From: a virus
Reading direction: 5' to 3' (one strand)
Virus record (IMG/VR): IMGVR_UViG_3300030382_000517
Span: 1 to 36,775 of that record
DNA: 36,775 nt
The position numbers and the translations under genes are program-made. A model generated the notes under the pieces. It was not told where the DNA came from. It did not search any database and saw only the letters and a program-made list of their open reading frames with translations. The number at the start of each line of letters is the position of its first letter. Position 1 is the first letter of the stretch. Positions 1 to 8,226 of the stretch are shown piece after piece.

Positions 1-74
1 GTCGCTGTGGCTGCAACTTTAATATTCTTGCCGTTTGTACCACCTGATAGTAGTTGTTTTGAATATGTTGCCAT
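1..74 (-). CDS. Partial small virion protein, cut by the left edge
   Basis: Only the first 24 codons are present, beginning MATYSKQLLSGGTNGKNIK, and the frame runs off position 1. A purine-rich AAAGGAAAAATAAT segment precedes the ATG and gives a plausible ribosome site. The Ser-Gly-Gly-Thr-Asn-Gly run resembles the start of small virion proteins I recall from uncultured marine phages, usually around 100 residues; that is memory, not a search. It is the last complete start in the leftward structural series, just after the fibre-like gene. If the molecule is circular it should continue at the right edge, but joining position 1 directly to 36775 gives a stop after only about nine more codons, so some bases are probably missing at the join. 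Confidence 0.6.
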   Translation of the reverse strand, partial: MATYSKQLLSGGTNGKNIKVAATA

Positions 75-90
75 ATTATTTTTCCTTTAT

Positions 91-483
91 TTAATTGAAA
101 ACCGAGTTAGTAAGAATGTTATTGACATCATTCCACGTAGGTGAAGTGATGTCAGACGTAAGGGCTACTGTTCCAGTGGCATCAGGGAACGTTATTGTAC
201 GATCCGCAGTAGCATTAGTAGCCGCTAAAAAAGTTTCATAAGCATCAGCAGAAGAACCTTCGTAACAAATTAGTTGTGTTGAACCATTTAAATAAACCTG
301 ATTAGAAAAAGTAGCCACCTCTGTGACAGCCAAAGCGCCACTAACAGTTGTAGTAGACCCTGCTGTAGACAACGTAGGTGAACCTGTAGCCCAAGTAACA
401 ACATCCGTGAAGTTAGTGTTCATTTGCGCTGCAACAATCGCTGTTCCAGCCGTAAAAGAATTAGTGACCGCTAGTGCTGCCAT
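91..483 (-). CDS. Fibre-like or tail-associated structural protein, 130 aa
   Basis: A small, Thr/Ser/Ala-rich protein with no cysteine-rich or catalytic motif. The opening NSFTAGTAIVAAQMNTNF and the later DRTITFPDATGTVALTSD resemble the N-terminal part and the 'ITFPDATGTVAL' segment common in phage fibre and collar proteins. The ATG lies in a TAATG overlap with the stop of the nozzle-like gene, so translation is probably coupled. It belongs to the late leftward structural operon. Fibre or baseplate-associated role is inferred from composition and position; the exact role is unknown. Confidence 0.7.
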   Translation of the reverse strand: MAALAVTNSFTAGTAIVAAQMNTNFTDVVTWATGSPTLSTAGSTTTVSGALAVTEVATFSNQVYLNGSTQLICYEGSSADAYETFLAATNATADRTITFPDATGTVALTSDITSPTWNDVNNILTNSVFN

Positions 484-2225
484 TAACGCAATCTCCTTGT
501 CCTATACATACCAATGATGGATGTGACACCCCATTTGCCCCTGTAAGACACTGTTGGGATAACAGCAAACCTCAAACTAATAGCCACCGCTGTCCCAATC
601 GAAGACCATCTAGCCAACACATAGTTGTCTTCAGTGCCTTCTGCCTGCCATTCAGACGTATCCCACACACCAGTACCTGAACCTGAAGGAGCAGAATCCC
701 ACGTAGAAGGCGAACTTAAACCTGTAACACTTCCTGTTAAAGCCTCTACCCAACCGGCTAAATTGTAATCTTTATACACATATTGGTATATTTGTAAATC
801 AGCGTCCGCTAAAAGAACAGAACGAGTTTTACCCCACCTTTTAGGGAAAGTAGGACGATTACCTTCAAACCAGCCTGTTTGATAGTAAGAAACTATTTCA
901 GTTGCAGATGAATCATAGTTATCCACATCAAGGTTTTGATCAACTTTAGAAATACGATCAAAAGAAACAGGTGCATCAATAACTGAAGTAGCCGCTATAC
1001 CATAATGAGTGTCATTTGTAGGACGATATGCTAAAAGACTTCGAGCATTAATATCGTGTCTAACCCAGCCACCAGTAGCACCAAGACTAGGGTCCCAAAC
1101 AAACGTGTTTCTACGATTAATTAGATTAGAACCTGACAAGTTGTCATCAGATTGATAATTGACAGACAACCAAAGTTTCTCATCAAACCACATCATTGAA
1201 GGAACAACAGTGGTTGTTAAAGCAGGTTGCCCTACAGCATAAGTCATTGCAGGTTTTATACGTTCAAAAGCCCACGCTAAAGTCTGATCTCTTAACAGAA
1301 ACAATCCATCTTCAGCAAACCAGAAAAACACACCAATAGTAGTATTTATTGGCGTACACCCTTCCATGTTTCCCGCTGTGCGGGAAATGTTACGAACCTG
1401 AAAATTGTCAGTATTAGTACCCACAAGTTCATAAACAGAGTTTTCTTTGAAAACAAGTAAACGGTTCTGATCGGGAAGAATACCTGTTATATGGTCACCG
1501 TCTTCACCTATGTCTATGTCTGTGTAATCTGTAGCAGTCCAATTTTCTGCATCAGATTGTTTAGACCATCTTAAACGATTCTTATGATATGTTCCGCTTT
1601 CCAAAGTGTAAGCAGCCCAAACATAGTCACTCCAAGCAGCAATATAACGGGCGCAAGGAAAATGACCATCAGTTCCATCAAGATCAGGGATTAAATACCC
1701 CGGATACGATCCGGGCGACACATTATCACCATGCCATTTGATAGCGGCTCCCGTCGAATGGGCCCCTGCCAGCATGGTGCCGTTCACAATGTAGGTGTAA
1801 CCGTTGAAGGTCAGACCCGTAGCAGGCTGACTCCCCGAAAAGACCAGAGTACCATCGGGACGGTCCATAGGACCTGCAAAGTCACCGGAAGCGTTCTCAT
1901 TCCAATACATCTCCGTAGTTGAGGGAGCCGTTGACGGGTTGACGCTGGCAATGATCTGATTCTGTGCAACCTCATAATGAGTGAATAATGAAACAATATC
2001 ATCAGACAAGGCTGTACTATTAATTTTAGTAACAGCGTTACGTCTACGAACACCGCCTCTAGGGTCAACCTCTACGTTCAACATTGCTGGAGATTCATTA
2101 GGGGCTAAATTGAACTGATCCGCTCTAAGATTCAAACCACCAGTAAAATCTGATTTTTCTTCGTATCTGTATGCTTCTTTACCTGCACCTGAAGTAACAG
2201 GAGGCATTTTTATATCGAAAGGCAT
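483..2225 (-). CDS. Tail nozzle / head-stabilisation-like protein, 580 aa
   Basis: A large, cysteine-poor, beta-rich protein. The N-terminal segment about residues 27-65 (FTGGLNLRADQFNLAPNES, then a GGVRRRNAV turn) is typical of phage tail-tube/nozzle proteins that cap the portal vertex in short-tailed phages. Repeated Trp/Tyr/Asp patches such as NRLLVFKENSVYELVG and FFWFAEDGLFLL suggest a propeller-like fold, as in P22 gp10-type proteins. It follows the adaptor gene with a 3-bp gap, the order expected for portal-capsid-adaptor-nozzle modules. A short interior stretch (about 1740-1860) has clearly higher GC than the rest. Assignment is from motif and order; a host-binding beta-structure protein is the alternative. 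Confidence 0.65.
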   Translation of the reverse strand: MPFDIKMPPVTSGAGKEAYRYEEKSDFTGGLNLRADQFNLAPNESPAMLNVEVDPRGGVRRRNAVTKINSTALSDDIVSLFTHYEVAQNQIIASVNPSTAPSTTEMYWNENASGDFAGPMDRPDGTLVFSGSQPATGLTFNGYTYIVNGTMLAGAHSTGAAIKWHGDNVSPGSYPGYLIPDLDGTDGHFPCARYIAAWSDYVWAAYTLESGTYHKNRLRWSKQSDAENWTATDYTDIDIGEDGDHITGILPDQNRLLVFKENSVYELVGTNTDNFQVRNISRTAGNMEGCTPINTTIGVFFWFAEDGLFLLRDQTLAWAFERIKPAMTYAVGQPALTTTVVPSMMWFDEKLWLSVNYQSDDNLSGSNLINRRNTFVWDPSLGATGGWVRHDINARSLLAYRPTNDTHYGIAATSVIDAPVSFDRISKVDQNLDVDNYDSSATEIVSYYQTGWFEGNRPTFPKRWGKTRSVLLADADLQIYQYVYKDYNLAGWVEALTGSVTGLSSPSTWDSAPSGSGTGVWDTSEWQAEGTEDNYVLARWSSIGTAVAISLRFAVIPTVSYRGKWGVTSIIGMYRTRRLR

Positions 2226-2228
2226 CTA

Positions 2229-3035
2229 TCAGTTTTCCCATGAGTAACGCAAACGGTTAGGTAAAAAGTTGGAACCCATCCAACGAGAAGTCCGAACACT
2301 GTTCAACAATAATGGTTGAGGAGCGGGAGTGTCTTCAAACCTTGCACGAAGATTATCTAACTCGCCTTGAAACAAAGCAAAATATTGGTTAGCCATACCC
2401 GCATCTTCTTGCTGTTGATACGTTCTGTATATTGCGTACAAAGATAAAACATTATCGAAAGGAACCGGCAAATCAGGCGTGTCAGCGTCTGCTATAGCGG
2501 TACGATTAATAACCGTTGTTCCACCAAATTCTATGGGGTTACGGTAACCACGCATATAAATTGTTTGACCCGATCCGGGTGTAGGGAACAAACGAATAAC
2601 CTGATTGCTTATACCAGCACTGGCGCTTGAACCTGAAGCCCACATTGACCAGTACCACGGGTCACCAGAGTTGTTAGAATTTAACGGATATAGAATATCA
2701 GCAGCGTCGTAACCTATGTATCTTAAAACTTGAGAATCTCTTTTCAGAGAAGCAATTTCTCTTAAACCAACGTTAGAAGGAGCGACAGCACCAGAAAAAG
2801 TAACACCATCATGTGTGATACTAAGATTAGTGGCGATGTCTGCTATCGGGTAATCTGATTGCCCACCCACAGTTGTGAAACTTAAAGCAACTTCATAGAA
2901 AGGCCAACGTTTCTCAGAGTAGACAATCAGGTTGTAACCTTCACGAATGAATGTGTTCATTGTAGAATCTGACACATCACTGCTGGTTATATCAACTATG
3001 TCACGGACATAAGTCCGCATTGCACTTAACTGCAC
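2229..3035 (-). CDS. Head-tail adaptor / connector-like protein, 268 aa
   Basis: The N-terminus (MRTYVRDIVDITSSDVSDST, then FIREGYNLIVYSEKRWPF) is a helical pattern familiar from phage adaptor proteins that dock under the portal, with the conserved-looking RWPF turn. The middle is beta-rich and the C-terminal third returns to helices (residues about 200-235). The chosen start is a GTG at 3035 preceded by GGGG; an internal ATG at 3020 has no convincing ribosome site. It sits between the small basic gene and the nozzle-like gene, which supports a head-tail joining role. No enzymatic motif is seen. The specific subfamily (gp4/gp11-like) cannot be settled by eye. Confidence 0.6.
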   Translation of the reverse strand: MQLSAMRTYVRDIVDITSSDVSDSTMNTFIREGYNLIVYSEKRWPFYEVALSFTTVGGQSDYPIADIATNLSITHDGVTFSGAVAPSNVGLREIASLKRDSQVLRYIGYDAADILYPLNSNNSGDPWYWSMWASGSSASAGISNQVIRLFPTPGSGQTIYMRGYRNPIEFGGTTVINRTAIADADTPDLPVPFDNVLSLYAIYRTYQQQEDAGMANQYFALFQGELDNLRARFEDTPAPQPLLLNSVRTSRWMGSNFLPNRLRYSWEN

Positions 3036-3044
3036 TATAAACCC

Positions 3045-3251
3045 CTACTTGGTTTTTTTAGATTTAAAAACTTTAGTAGATGTTTTCACAGGAGCCTTCT
3101 GGATCGGTGACGTGTCTGCGACACGATGAATGTTACGTGATTGTCCAACGGTTTGAGGCCGTGGTGACGAATCCCGGAAATTGGTATCAGCCGAAGGTTC
3201 CCCTGCCGGTCTAACCCCTTTCTTATACGTATACTGTTCATATCTAGCCAT
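3045..3251 (-). CDS. Small basic protein between capsid and adaptor genes, 68 aa
   Basis: Unrecognised. The protein is rich in Lys, Arg, Ser, Thr and Pro and ends in a lysine cluster (KVFKSKKTK), so it is probably disordered and could contact DNA or an acidic partner. An AGGAG-type ribosome site lies just before the ATG. Its location directly downstream of the major capsid gene and upstream of the adaptor suggests a minor virion or head-completion component, but nothing in the sequence proves this. Confidence 0.6.
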   Translation of the reverse strand: MARYEQYTYKKGVRPAGEPSADTNFRDSSPRPQTVGQSRNIHRVADTSPIQKAPVKTSTKVFKSKKTK

Positions 3252-3287
3252 TAGGACTCCTGTAAAAACTATCTCTGTGCCATCAAA

Positions 3288-4253
3288 TTATGCAGGTGTA
3301 ATACCGTACATGTATCCTTGACGGGCGCGGTTACTTGTTGTTAACTCGCCGTAGCAGAGTAACTGTGAGAATACCGCATCTTGATTTGTAGGACGGACAA
3401 ACGGAGTTGGCTTAAACCAAACGTCTGAGTGTGCTACAAGTTGTAGATACTTGGTATTCAACATGTACATTTTTCCTTCGCCCGCGAGAACGCCGTCAAA
3501 TGTTACTGGACATCCCTTGAAAAGAAGGTTCTGGAAACCACCATCAGCCATGTCGGTGTCGGTGTACCTGATCTGTCCTTCAAGAAGACCCTCGTATGTT
3601 TCATACTGGGTTTGTCCTGTGATGATGATTGTAGGCTGATCATTACCCACTGAACAGTTATTGTAAGTGGTAGCCATGTTTGCTTGAGTAAGAGCGCCAC
3701 CTACGTTAGTAACTTGTGATCTCCACCACGAGTTATCTCCGTCAGTAGCATCAATACCCGCAAAAGCGGCTGATCCATCATCATTACCTAGACCAACACA
3801 AGCGGCTAGACCATTCCAGTCTTTGCCACCGTTGCCGGTGCTGTTACCATAAAACATGGTGTTCATGTTTTCAATAATTGTTTCCTGCGTTTGAAAGATT
3901 TTTCCTTCAAGAAGGTCAATTATTTGTGCTTCGCCATTATTTTTGGCTTCTTCAATACCGTTGATTGTTACTGTCGCAGCATACTGTTTCCAAGAGTACT
4001 CAGCAGCGCTTATGCCTGTTTGAGCAGTTGTGGAAATAGCATCTGTACCAGCGTATGAACCAGCGGTAGAGTTTGTGCCATAAATAAGGGGTACTACTAT
4101 GTTCGCACCACCTGATACACGCCTAATTGTCTGACCATTTGTTAAAGCGTAAAACAGTGGTCTTGCGCTGAAAATGTTGTCAGTCAGTTTAGGGATATAG
4201 TTTTTCAGAGTGGTGGAAAGTATTTCATCAAAGTTAGCATTACCTGCTGCCAT
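3288..4253 (-). CDS. Major capsid protein (HK97-like), 321 aa
   Basis: The N-terminus (NANFDEILSTTLKNYIP, then FSARPLFYALTNG) and the following GGANIVVPLIYGTNS, WKQYAATVTINGIEEAKN and MFYGNSTGNGGKDWNGL segments match the usual layout of phage HK97-fold capsid proteins: N-arm, long spine helix (about residues 100-140) and A-domain. Length is typical for a capsid protein without a large N-terminal delta domain, fitting the separate scaffold gene upstream. A GAGG-type ribosome site precedes the ATG. Its order after portal and scaffold strengthens the call. Likely the most abundant virion protein. Confidence 0.88.
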   Translation of the reverse strand: MAAGNANFDEILSTTLKNYIPKLTDNIFSARPLFYALTNGQTIRRVSGGANIVVPLIYGTNSTAGSYAGTDAISTTAQTGISAAEYSWKQYAATVTINGIEEAKNNGEAQIIDLLEGKIFQTQETIIENMNTMFYGNSTGNGGKDWNGLAACVGLGNDDGSAAFAGIDATDGDNSWWRSQVTNVGGALTQANMATTYNNCSVGNDQPTIIITGQTQYETYEGLLEGQIRYTDTDMADGGFQNLLFKGCPVTFDGVLAGEGKMYMLNTKYLQLVAHSDVWFKPTPFVRPTNQDAVFSQLLCYGELTTSNRARQGYMYGITPA

Positions 4254-4277
4254 TTGTTTTTTACCTCATTCTGTTAT

Positions 4278-5012
4278 CTATGAAGCAAGTTCCCGTTTCG
4301 CATCCTCGAATGCTTGCCGGATAGAATTAGGTTTAAGAACCGTACTGTCCTTAACAGCCCCTGTTTGTTTTGAACCTGTCGGTTCTACAACAGTAGCGTC
4401 TCGTTTAGCGTCTGTCCGTTCCTGTTCTTTTTCAAGTTTACTGGCCTTTTCTGCAACGTCGCCGTAGCGCATGTGTGTTAGCGCGGCTTCTAAATTGCCT
4501 ATTTTATGAGTCAGTGCATGTTGATAAAGTTCTTGAGCGTCAAAATCGCCGTACTGGTCTTTAAGCCCTTCTACTTGCTTTTCTGTTTGTTGTCGTCTTT
4601 GTAACCGATTCTGCTGCGCTATCTGTGTTTCCAAATTCGCTATGCGCTGCTCGGTAGGATCAGGTTCTGTGTCACCCCAAGTGTCATAACTATCGTCACC
4701 ACCTGTATTGGATGATCCAACCTGAACCCCGAACGCATCAGCCAACGCTGTTAACGTACCATTAGGGTCCGCTTCCAACGAGGAAACTATTGCTTCCGCT
4801 TGCTGTAACCGTTTACGTTCGGAAGCCAATTCCTGCGTCTTACGTGTGTAATCCGACTGTCTTTGGTATCCGTCCCGAAGTTCTTCAAGGCTGACCTCTT
4901 GATTTTCGCCATCCACCTTAACGGCGTATGTGTTACCAGAAGGTTCCTCTGAAACTTCAACTGAAGACTCTGGAGTGTCCACCTTAGTGGATTCCGTTAC
5001 ATCCTCTTCCAT
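4278..5012 (-). CDS. Capsid scaffolding protein, 244 aa
   Basis: Highly charged, Glu/Gln/Lys-rich protein with a long predicted coiled-coil (residues about 40-85 and 125-195) and a very acidic N-terminus (MEEDVTESTKVDTPESS). These are the usual traits of phage scaffolds, which organise capsid subunits and are then removed. The basic, helical C-terminus (NSIRQAFEDAKRELAS) would be the expected capsid-binding end. GGAGAAAATAGAAT precedes the ATG. It lies between portal and major capsid genes, the canonical position. No protease motif is visible here, so how the scaffold leaves the head is unknown. Confidence 0.85.
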   Translation of the reverse strand: MEEDVTESTKVDTPESSVEVSEEPSGNTYAVKVDGENQEVSLEELRDGYQRQSDYTRKTQELASERKRLQQAEAIVSSLEADPNGTLTALADAFGVQVGSSNTGGDDSYDTWGDTEPDPTEQRIANLETQIAQQNRLQRRQQTEKQVEGLKDQYGDFDAQELYQHALTHKIGNLEAALTHMRYGDVAEKASKLEKEQERTDAKRDATVVEPTGSKQTGAVKDSTVLKPNSIRQAFEDAKRELAS

Positions 5013-5074
5013 ATTCTATTTTCTCCTTGGAGTCCTAAAAGGCTGCTCCTATACTATTCGGGAACTGTGTCCCG

Positions 5075-6952
5075 TTATAAGGATGGAAATTCCATCCCCA
5101 TTTGACCCTGTAATTGGGCCAACAACTCTGGAGGCACGCCGCCGGTTGGAGCAAACGCTCCCGTGTCGGGGCCGGGTGGTACAGGCACTTGACCAAATGG
5201 TGTAGGTGCTGCACCTGCCTCTTCAGAAGCAACTTCCATGTCTTGCGGAGTTTGCTGCTGAATAATAAACTTTTCAGGATCTTTAACATCGAATCCCATT
5301 GTTAAAACATGTTTCGCTAAAGCAACAGGATCTATGACAGTGCCTACGAGAGGTGCCATAGCATTTAATAATGAGACAGCCTGCTGTTTACGAATAGTGT
5401 CATTGATAGGTTGAGTTGAACCACCTTCAACAGTGAAATCAAATTCCCCTATAATGTCATCTCTGCTGTAAGTAAAGAACATGTCTTGACCGCCTTTACC
5501 GGCGATACGAGCCATCTGTTCACCTGTCATAAACTGTTGCATCAACTGGATAACCCGTCGTGCTAACTGTCCGATACTTATTTCAATTATTGCAAGTTTG
5601 TCTGCTGCGCGAGCATTACCTGCATCAGCGATAATGGATGCTTCTGTCGCTGTACGCCTAATTTCAGGCATCGAGCCACGGGCATATTCTGAAACACCAG
5701 ACACAGTGTTGATGTCTTGTTCAATGATGGCTGAAGTGTTATAAATTTCTGGTGATAAAGGAGTTTGTGGCATTGGTACCACAACTTCTTGCAAAGGTTT
5801 ATTTTCATCAACCACTGGAACTAAACGTCCATCTTGATCTGATTCTAACGCTTCGCGTCCTTCAGGACCGAATGAACGTTCGTGGTACAAATATTTTCTT
5901 GCATAACGTTTACGTGCATTTATAAGTTGCGTACGTGTTTTATCCAATTCGAGTTGTAAAGACTCTATTGATTCTAAATCACCCATTGGGTAAAAGAAAT
6001 CAGGAATGTCATAATTTCGTAACATTACAAAAGGTTGACCGTAAGCGTAAGGCATAGGCATAGGATCAACTAGAAACTCTTCGCTCGCTTGTGAGAACAC
6101 TGACATTGTGTTTTCTTCAATGTCATAATATTCGTAGATTGCTACCCTATCTTCGTCAGCCAAATATTGTTCTTGTTCTTGTATCTGACGGTTTTGAAAC
6201 ATCGGGTACAAAATACCGTCGGCTTGTAAACGTTTACGAACTGATGCTTTGTATCGTTTATCTTTTTTAGCCTCTTCCAAAGGACGCACTATGCGTTGAC
6301 AAATCCAATTAGCATCTTCTACACAAGTTGCTTCCGGGTCGATGTAAATGTCAAAAGGTGAAACTCTTTCAATGAAAGGCTGGTCTTCCACAACCATCAT
6401 TGTTGTTTCAGGAATGTTAACAATTATTTCTTCATCTGTTGGAAGATCACCTGCCATATCAATATTTTCCACAGCGAAAGTATCCGCTTCTAAAATAGCG
6501 TCATCTAACATTTCTTCACGTTCAGAGTCGCTGAGAGTTCGTTCTTGTTCAACAAACTTCCAACCGACTTTCATCCATGCGTGACCCGTTATAAGAAAGT
6601 CTTTAACTGCACGTCGGAAAGGTTTACGAAAATCGTGATGTCTCCACAAATAGTTAACTACCGCTTCAACAAACGCCGCTCTGTCTTGATCTTCTTCTTG
6701 GGTAGCGGAAACAACTATTTTAGGGTGATTAACCGAAACGGAAGGTGCTATAACATTAACTGTACTAAAAGCAAGATTAACTACGATCAGATCTTCATTA
6801 GTTGCTGTTGTTTGAGGCCATTGCCTTCCACGGTACAAGTCTGTCATACGTTGCCATAGCGAGTCGTAACCCATTTCTTCCCGCCAACGTGCTGATGATT
6901 CTAACCTTTTTTTAGCAGTGGCATATTGCTCTGCTCTGGTTTTACGTGCCAT
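5075..6952 (-). CDS. Portal protein, 625 aa
   Basis: A large, mostly helical protein located between the terminase genes and the scaffold, where portals are normally found. The N-terminal region (WREEMGYDSLWQRMTDLYRG, then NLAFSTVNVIAPSVSVNHPKI) and the middle segment SIESLQLELDKTRTQLINARKRYARKYL look like portal clip and stem regions. VSGVSEYARGSMPEIRRTATEAS is a portal-like loop and wing motif, where tunnel-loop residues often precede a long helix. The C-terminus is Pro/Gly/Gln-rich and probably flexible. The ATG overlaps the previous stop in a TAATG, implying coupled translation. It forms the DNA-entry channel at one capsid vertex. Confidence 0.85.
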   Translation of the reverse strand: MARKTRAEQYATAKKRLESSARWREEMGYDSLWQRMTDLYRGRQWPQTTATNEDLIVVNLAFSTVNVIAPSVSVNHPKIVVSATQEEDQDRAAFVEAVVNYLWRHHDFRKPFRRAVKDFLITGHAWMKVGWKFVEQERTLSDSEREEMLDDAILEADTFAVENIDMAGDLPTDEEIIVNIPETTMMVVEDQPFIERVSPFDIYIDPEATCVEDANWICQRIVRPLEEAKKDKRYKASVRKRLQADGILYPMFQNRQIQEQEQYLADEDRVAIYEYYDIEENTMSVFSQASEEFLVDPMPMPYAYGQPFVMLRNYDIPDFFYPMGDLESIESLQLELDKTRTQLINARKRYARKYLYHERSFGPEGREALESDQDGRLVPVVDENKPLQEVVVPMPQTPLSPEIYNTSAIIEQDINTVSGVSEYARGSMPEIRRTATEASIIADAGNARAADKLAIIEISIGQLARRVIQLMQQFMTGEQMARIAGKGGQDMFFTYSRDDIIGEFDFTVEGGSTQPINDTIRKQQAVSLLNAMAPLVGTVIDPVALAKHVLTMGFDVKDPEKFIIQQQTPQDMEVASEEAGAAPTPFGQVPVPPGPDTGAFAPTGGVPPELLAQLQGQMGMEFPSL

Positions 6953-7206
6953 TAGACTTTCTCTATGTTACGGCCTTGCGCTAACGCCTCGCCTACTAGT
7001 TTGTTTTCTCTTTCTCGTAAAGTCAAATGCTGCTCGTCTGGCGGTAACAGTGAGCGGGAGACCGCTCCAGTTACGAATTTGATCCCAAGAAGTTTTTGAC
7101 GACGTTCCCATAACTCATCCAGTTCTGCATCTGAGACGGGACCTCGAAAGTCCTGAACATACAAAGCAAATTCTTCGTATGTTGCCTCGCGAGGGAGGAC
7201 AGCCAT
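6952..7206 (-). CDS. Small protein upstream of portal, 84 aa, function unknown
   Basis: Unrecognised. The start is taken as the ATG at 7206, which overlaps the stop of the preceding gene as TAATG; a longer frame exists, but that start would lie inside the upstream gene. The protein reads MAVLPREATYEEFALYVQDF and is acidic and helical, with a second charged helix near the C-terminus (LTLRERENKLVGEALAQG). It sits between the terminase and portal genes, overlapping both neighbours by one base, so it is almost certainly translated with the packaging module. A packaging accessory or minor head component is possible but unproven. Confidence 0.6.
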   Translation of the reverse strand: MAVLPREATYEEFALYVQDFRGPVSDAELDELWERRQKLLGIKFVTGAVSRSLLPPDEQHLTLRERENKLVGEALAQGRNIEKV

Positions 7207-7514
7207 TATGGACGAGGGCCGAAGCCTTTTGCATTCCAACCCTTGAGACGTGGCTGAGGATCTGATGGCTCAACATTACCTGTTGTACCATGCTGATTAA
7301 ACGGTGTTTCTTTCACAGAAATCTCACCATAACCGCCAGTCATGTTTGCATACTTGTTGTCTTCAAAACGTTGCGCGAAATCCTGTGAGCCGCCCGGTTC
7401 CCAAATAGGGTTAGCAACCACAGAAGAACCGCGTTCCATTTTGTTGTTACCACCTTTTGTACCAGCACCATCCACATTTTGTGAAGCACTAGTATGTGAA
7501 ACAAATCTTGCCAT
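7206..7514 (-). CDS. Small Gly/Asn-rich protein, 102 aa, function unknown
   Basis: Unrecognised. Low-complexity, Gly/Asn/Ser/Pro-rich sequence without catalytic motifs, probably largely disordered. It begins MARFVSHTSASQNVDGAGTK, and an AGGAGG-type ribosome site lies just before the ATG (minus strand, near 7520). It follows the terminase nuclease ORF after a 46-bp gap, the largest gap in this part of the late operon. It is translationally linked to the next gene by TAATG. Position suggests a packaging- or head-associated protein. Confidence 0.6.
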   Translation of the reverse strand: MARFVSHTSASQNVDGAGTKGGNNKMERGSSVVANPIWEPGGSQDFAQRFEDNKYANMTGGYGEISVKETPFNQHGTTGNVEPSDPQPRLKGWNAKGFGPRP

Positions 7515-7560
7515 AATTGAAACCTCCTAATGGTTCCTAAAAGTCTTCTAAATACTATGG

Positions 7561-8226
7561 TTACAGTGTCCCACGTATACTATGTTTACCTATCAACATT
7601 TCATCAGTTTCCTCTGGTTTAACCATTCTAGCAAACCAATCCACAGTCCAATAATCGTCAGTTTTCGTTGAATACTCAGGCATAAACGCATACTGGCGCA
7701 TTTCATTAGCCAACGCTAAAGCCATAACACGGTCATCATGCGGGCTACCTGACATAGTACCCCTGCTTGTACGCACATAAGTACGTAACTCAGCCAAAGT
7801 AAACCTATCGTGAATCGTTAACTCTTCTGAACGTAAAGCCATACCAAGATCATCAATCAACAAAGGTTTAGTCGTTCTAGTAGTTTTCCAACCAAACTCT
7901 TGAGACACTTTAGAAGTTGACTGATTCAAACTTCTTTTACGAAAAAGATTAGGGTGACCTAAATGACGCAACTGAACCAACGTAGTTAAACCATGATTGT
8001 TTGATTCCACGCAAGTCAAACCGTCGTTATACCACAACGCCAAATTGTACACTTCATTAGCCAAAGTATCAGGTGGTATGTGACCATGCCAAATAGCAAC
8101 CTGCTCACCACTGCGTACATCTAACACTTGAGCACAAGAATAGTCGCCGTGGATTAAACCTTCCGCTGTGTCAACACCTAAACAATAAATGTGGTTTGCT
8201 TCCGGCTCACGCCAAACTGTAAGCAT
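7561..8226 (-). CDS. terL: Terminase large subunit, nuclease part (second half of a split TerL), 221 aa
   Basis: This ORF carries the RNase-H-like nuclease half of a phage terminase. The three acidic positions expected for two-metal catalysis are visible: Asp19 in LGVDTAEGL, Glu74 in TCVESNNHG, and Asp164/Asp165 in SPHDDRVMALALA. The ATPase half is in the upstream ORF, in a different frame, overlapping by 20 bases. The second ORF opens at an ATG preceded at 10 bases by GGAG, so reinitiation is possible. Alternatively a +1 shift in the overlap would make one chain of about 510 aa, a normal TerL length. It would cut concatemeric phage DNA during packaging. A sequencing or assembly indel is the main rival explanation for the split. 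Confidence 0.85.
   Translation of the reverse strand: MLTVWREPEANHIYCLGVDTAEGLIHGDYSCAQVLDVRSGEQVAIWHGHIPPDTLANEVYNLALWYNDGLTCVESNNHGLTTLVQLRHLGHPNLFRKRSLNQSTSKVSQEFGWKTTRTTKPLLIDDLGMALRSEELTIHDRFTLAELRTYVRTSRGTMSGSPHDDRVMALALANEMRQYAFMPEYSTKTDDYWTVDWFARMVKPEETDEMLIGKHSIRGTL

Noticed and set aside
5055-5080. CGGGA/TCCCG hairpin after the portal gene as a terminator
   Set aside because: The stem is only five base pairs and no T-run follows on the minus strand. The scaffold and capsid genes continue in the same operon, so termination here is unlikely.
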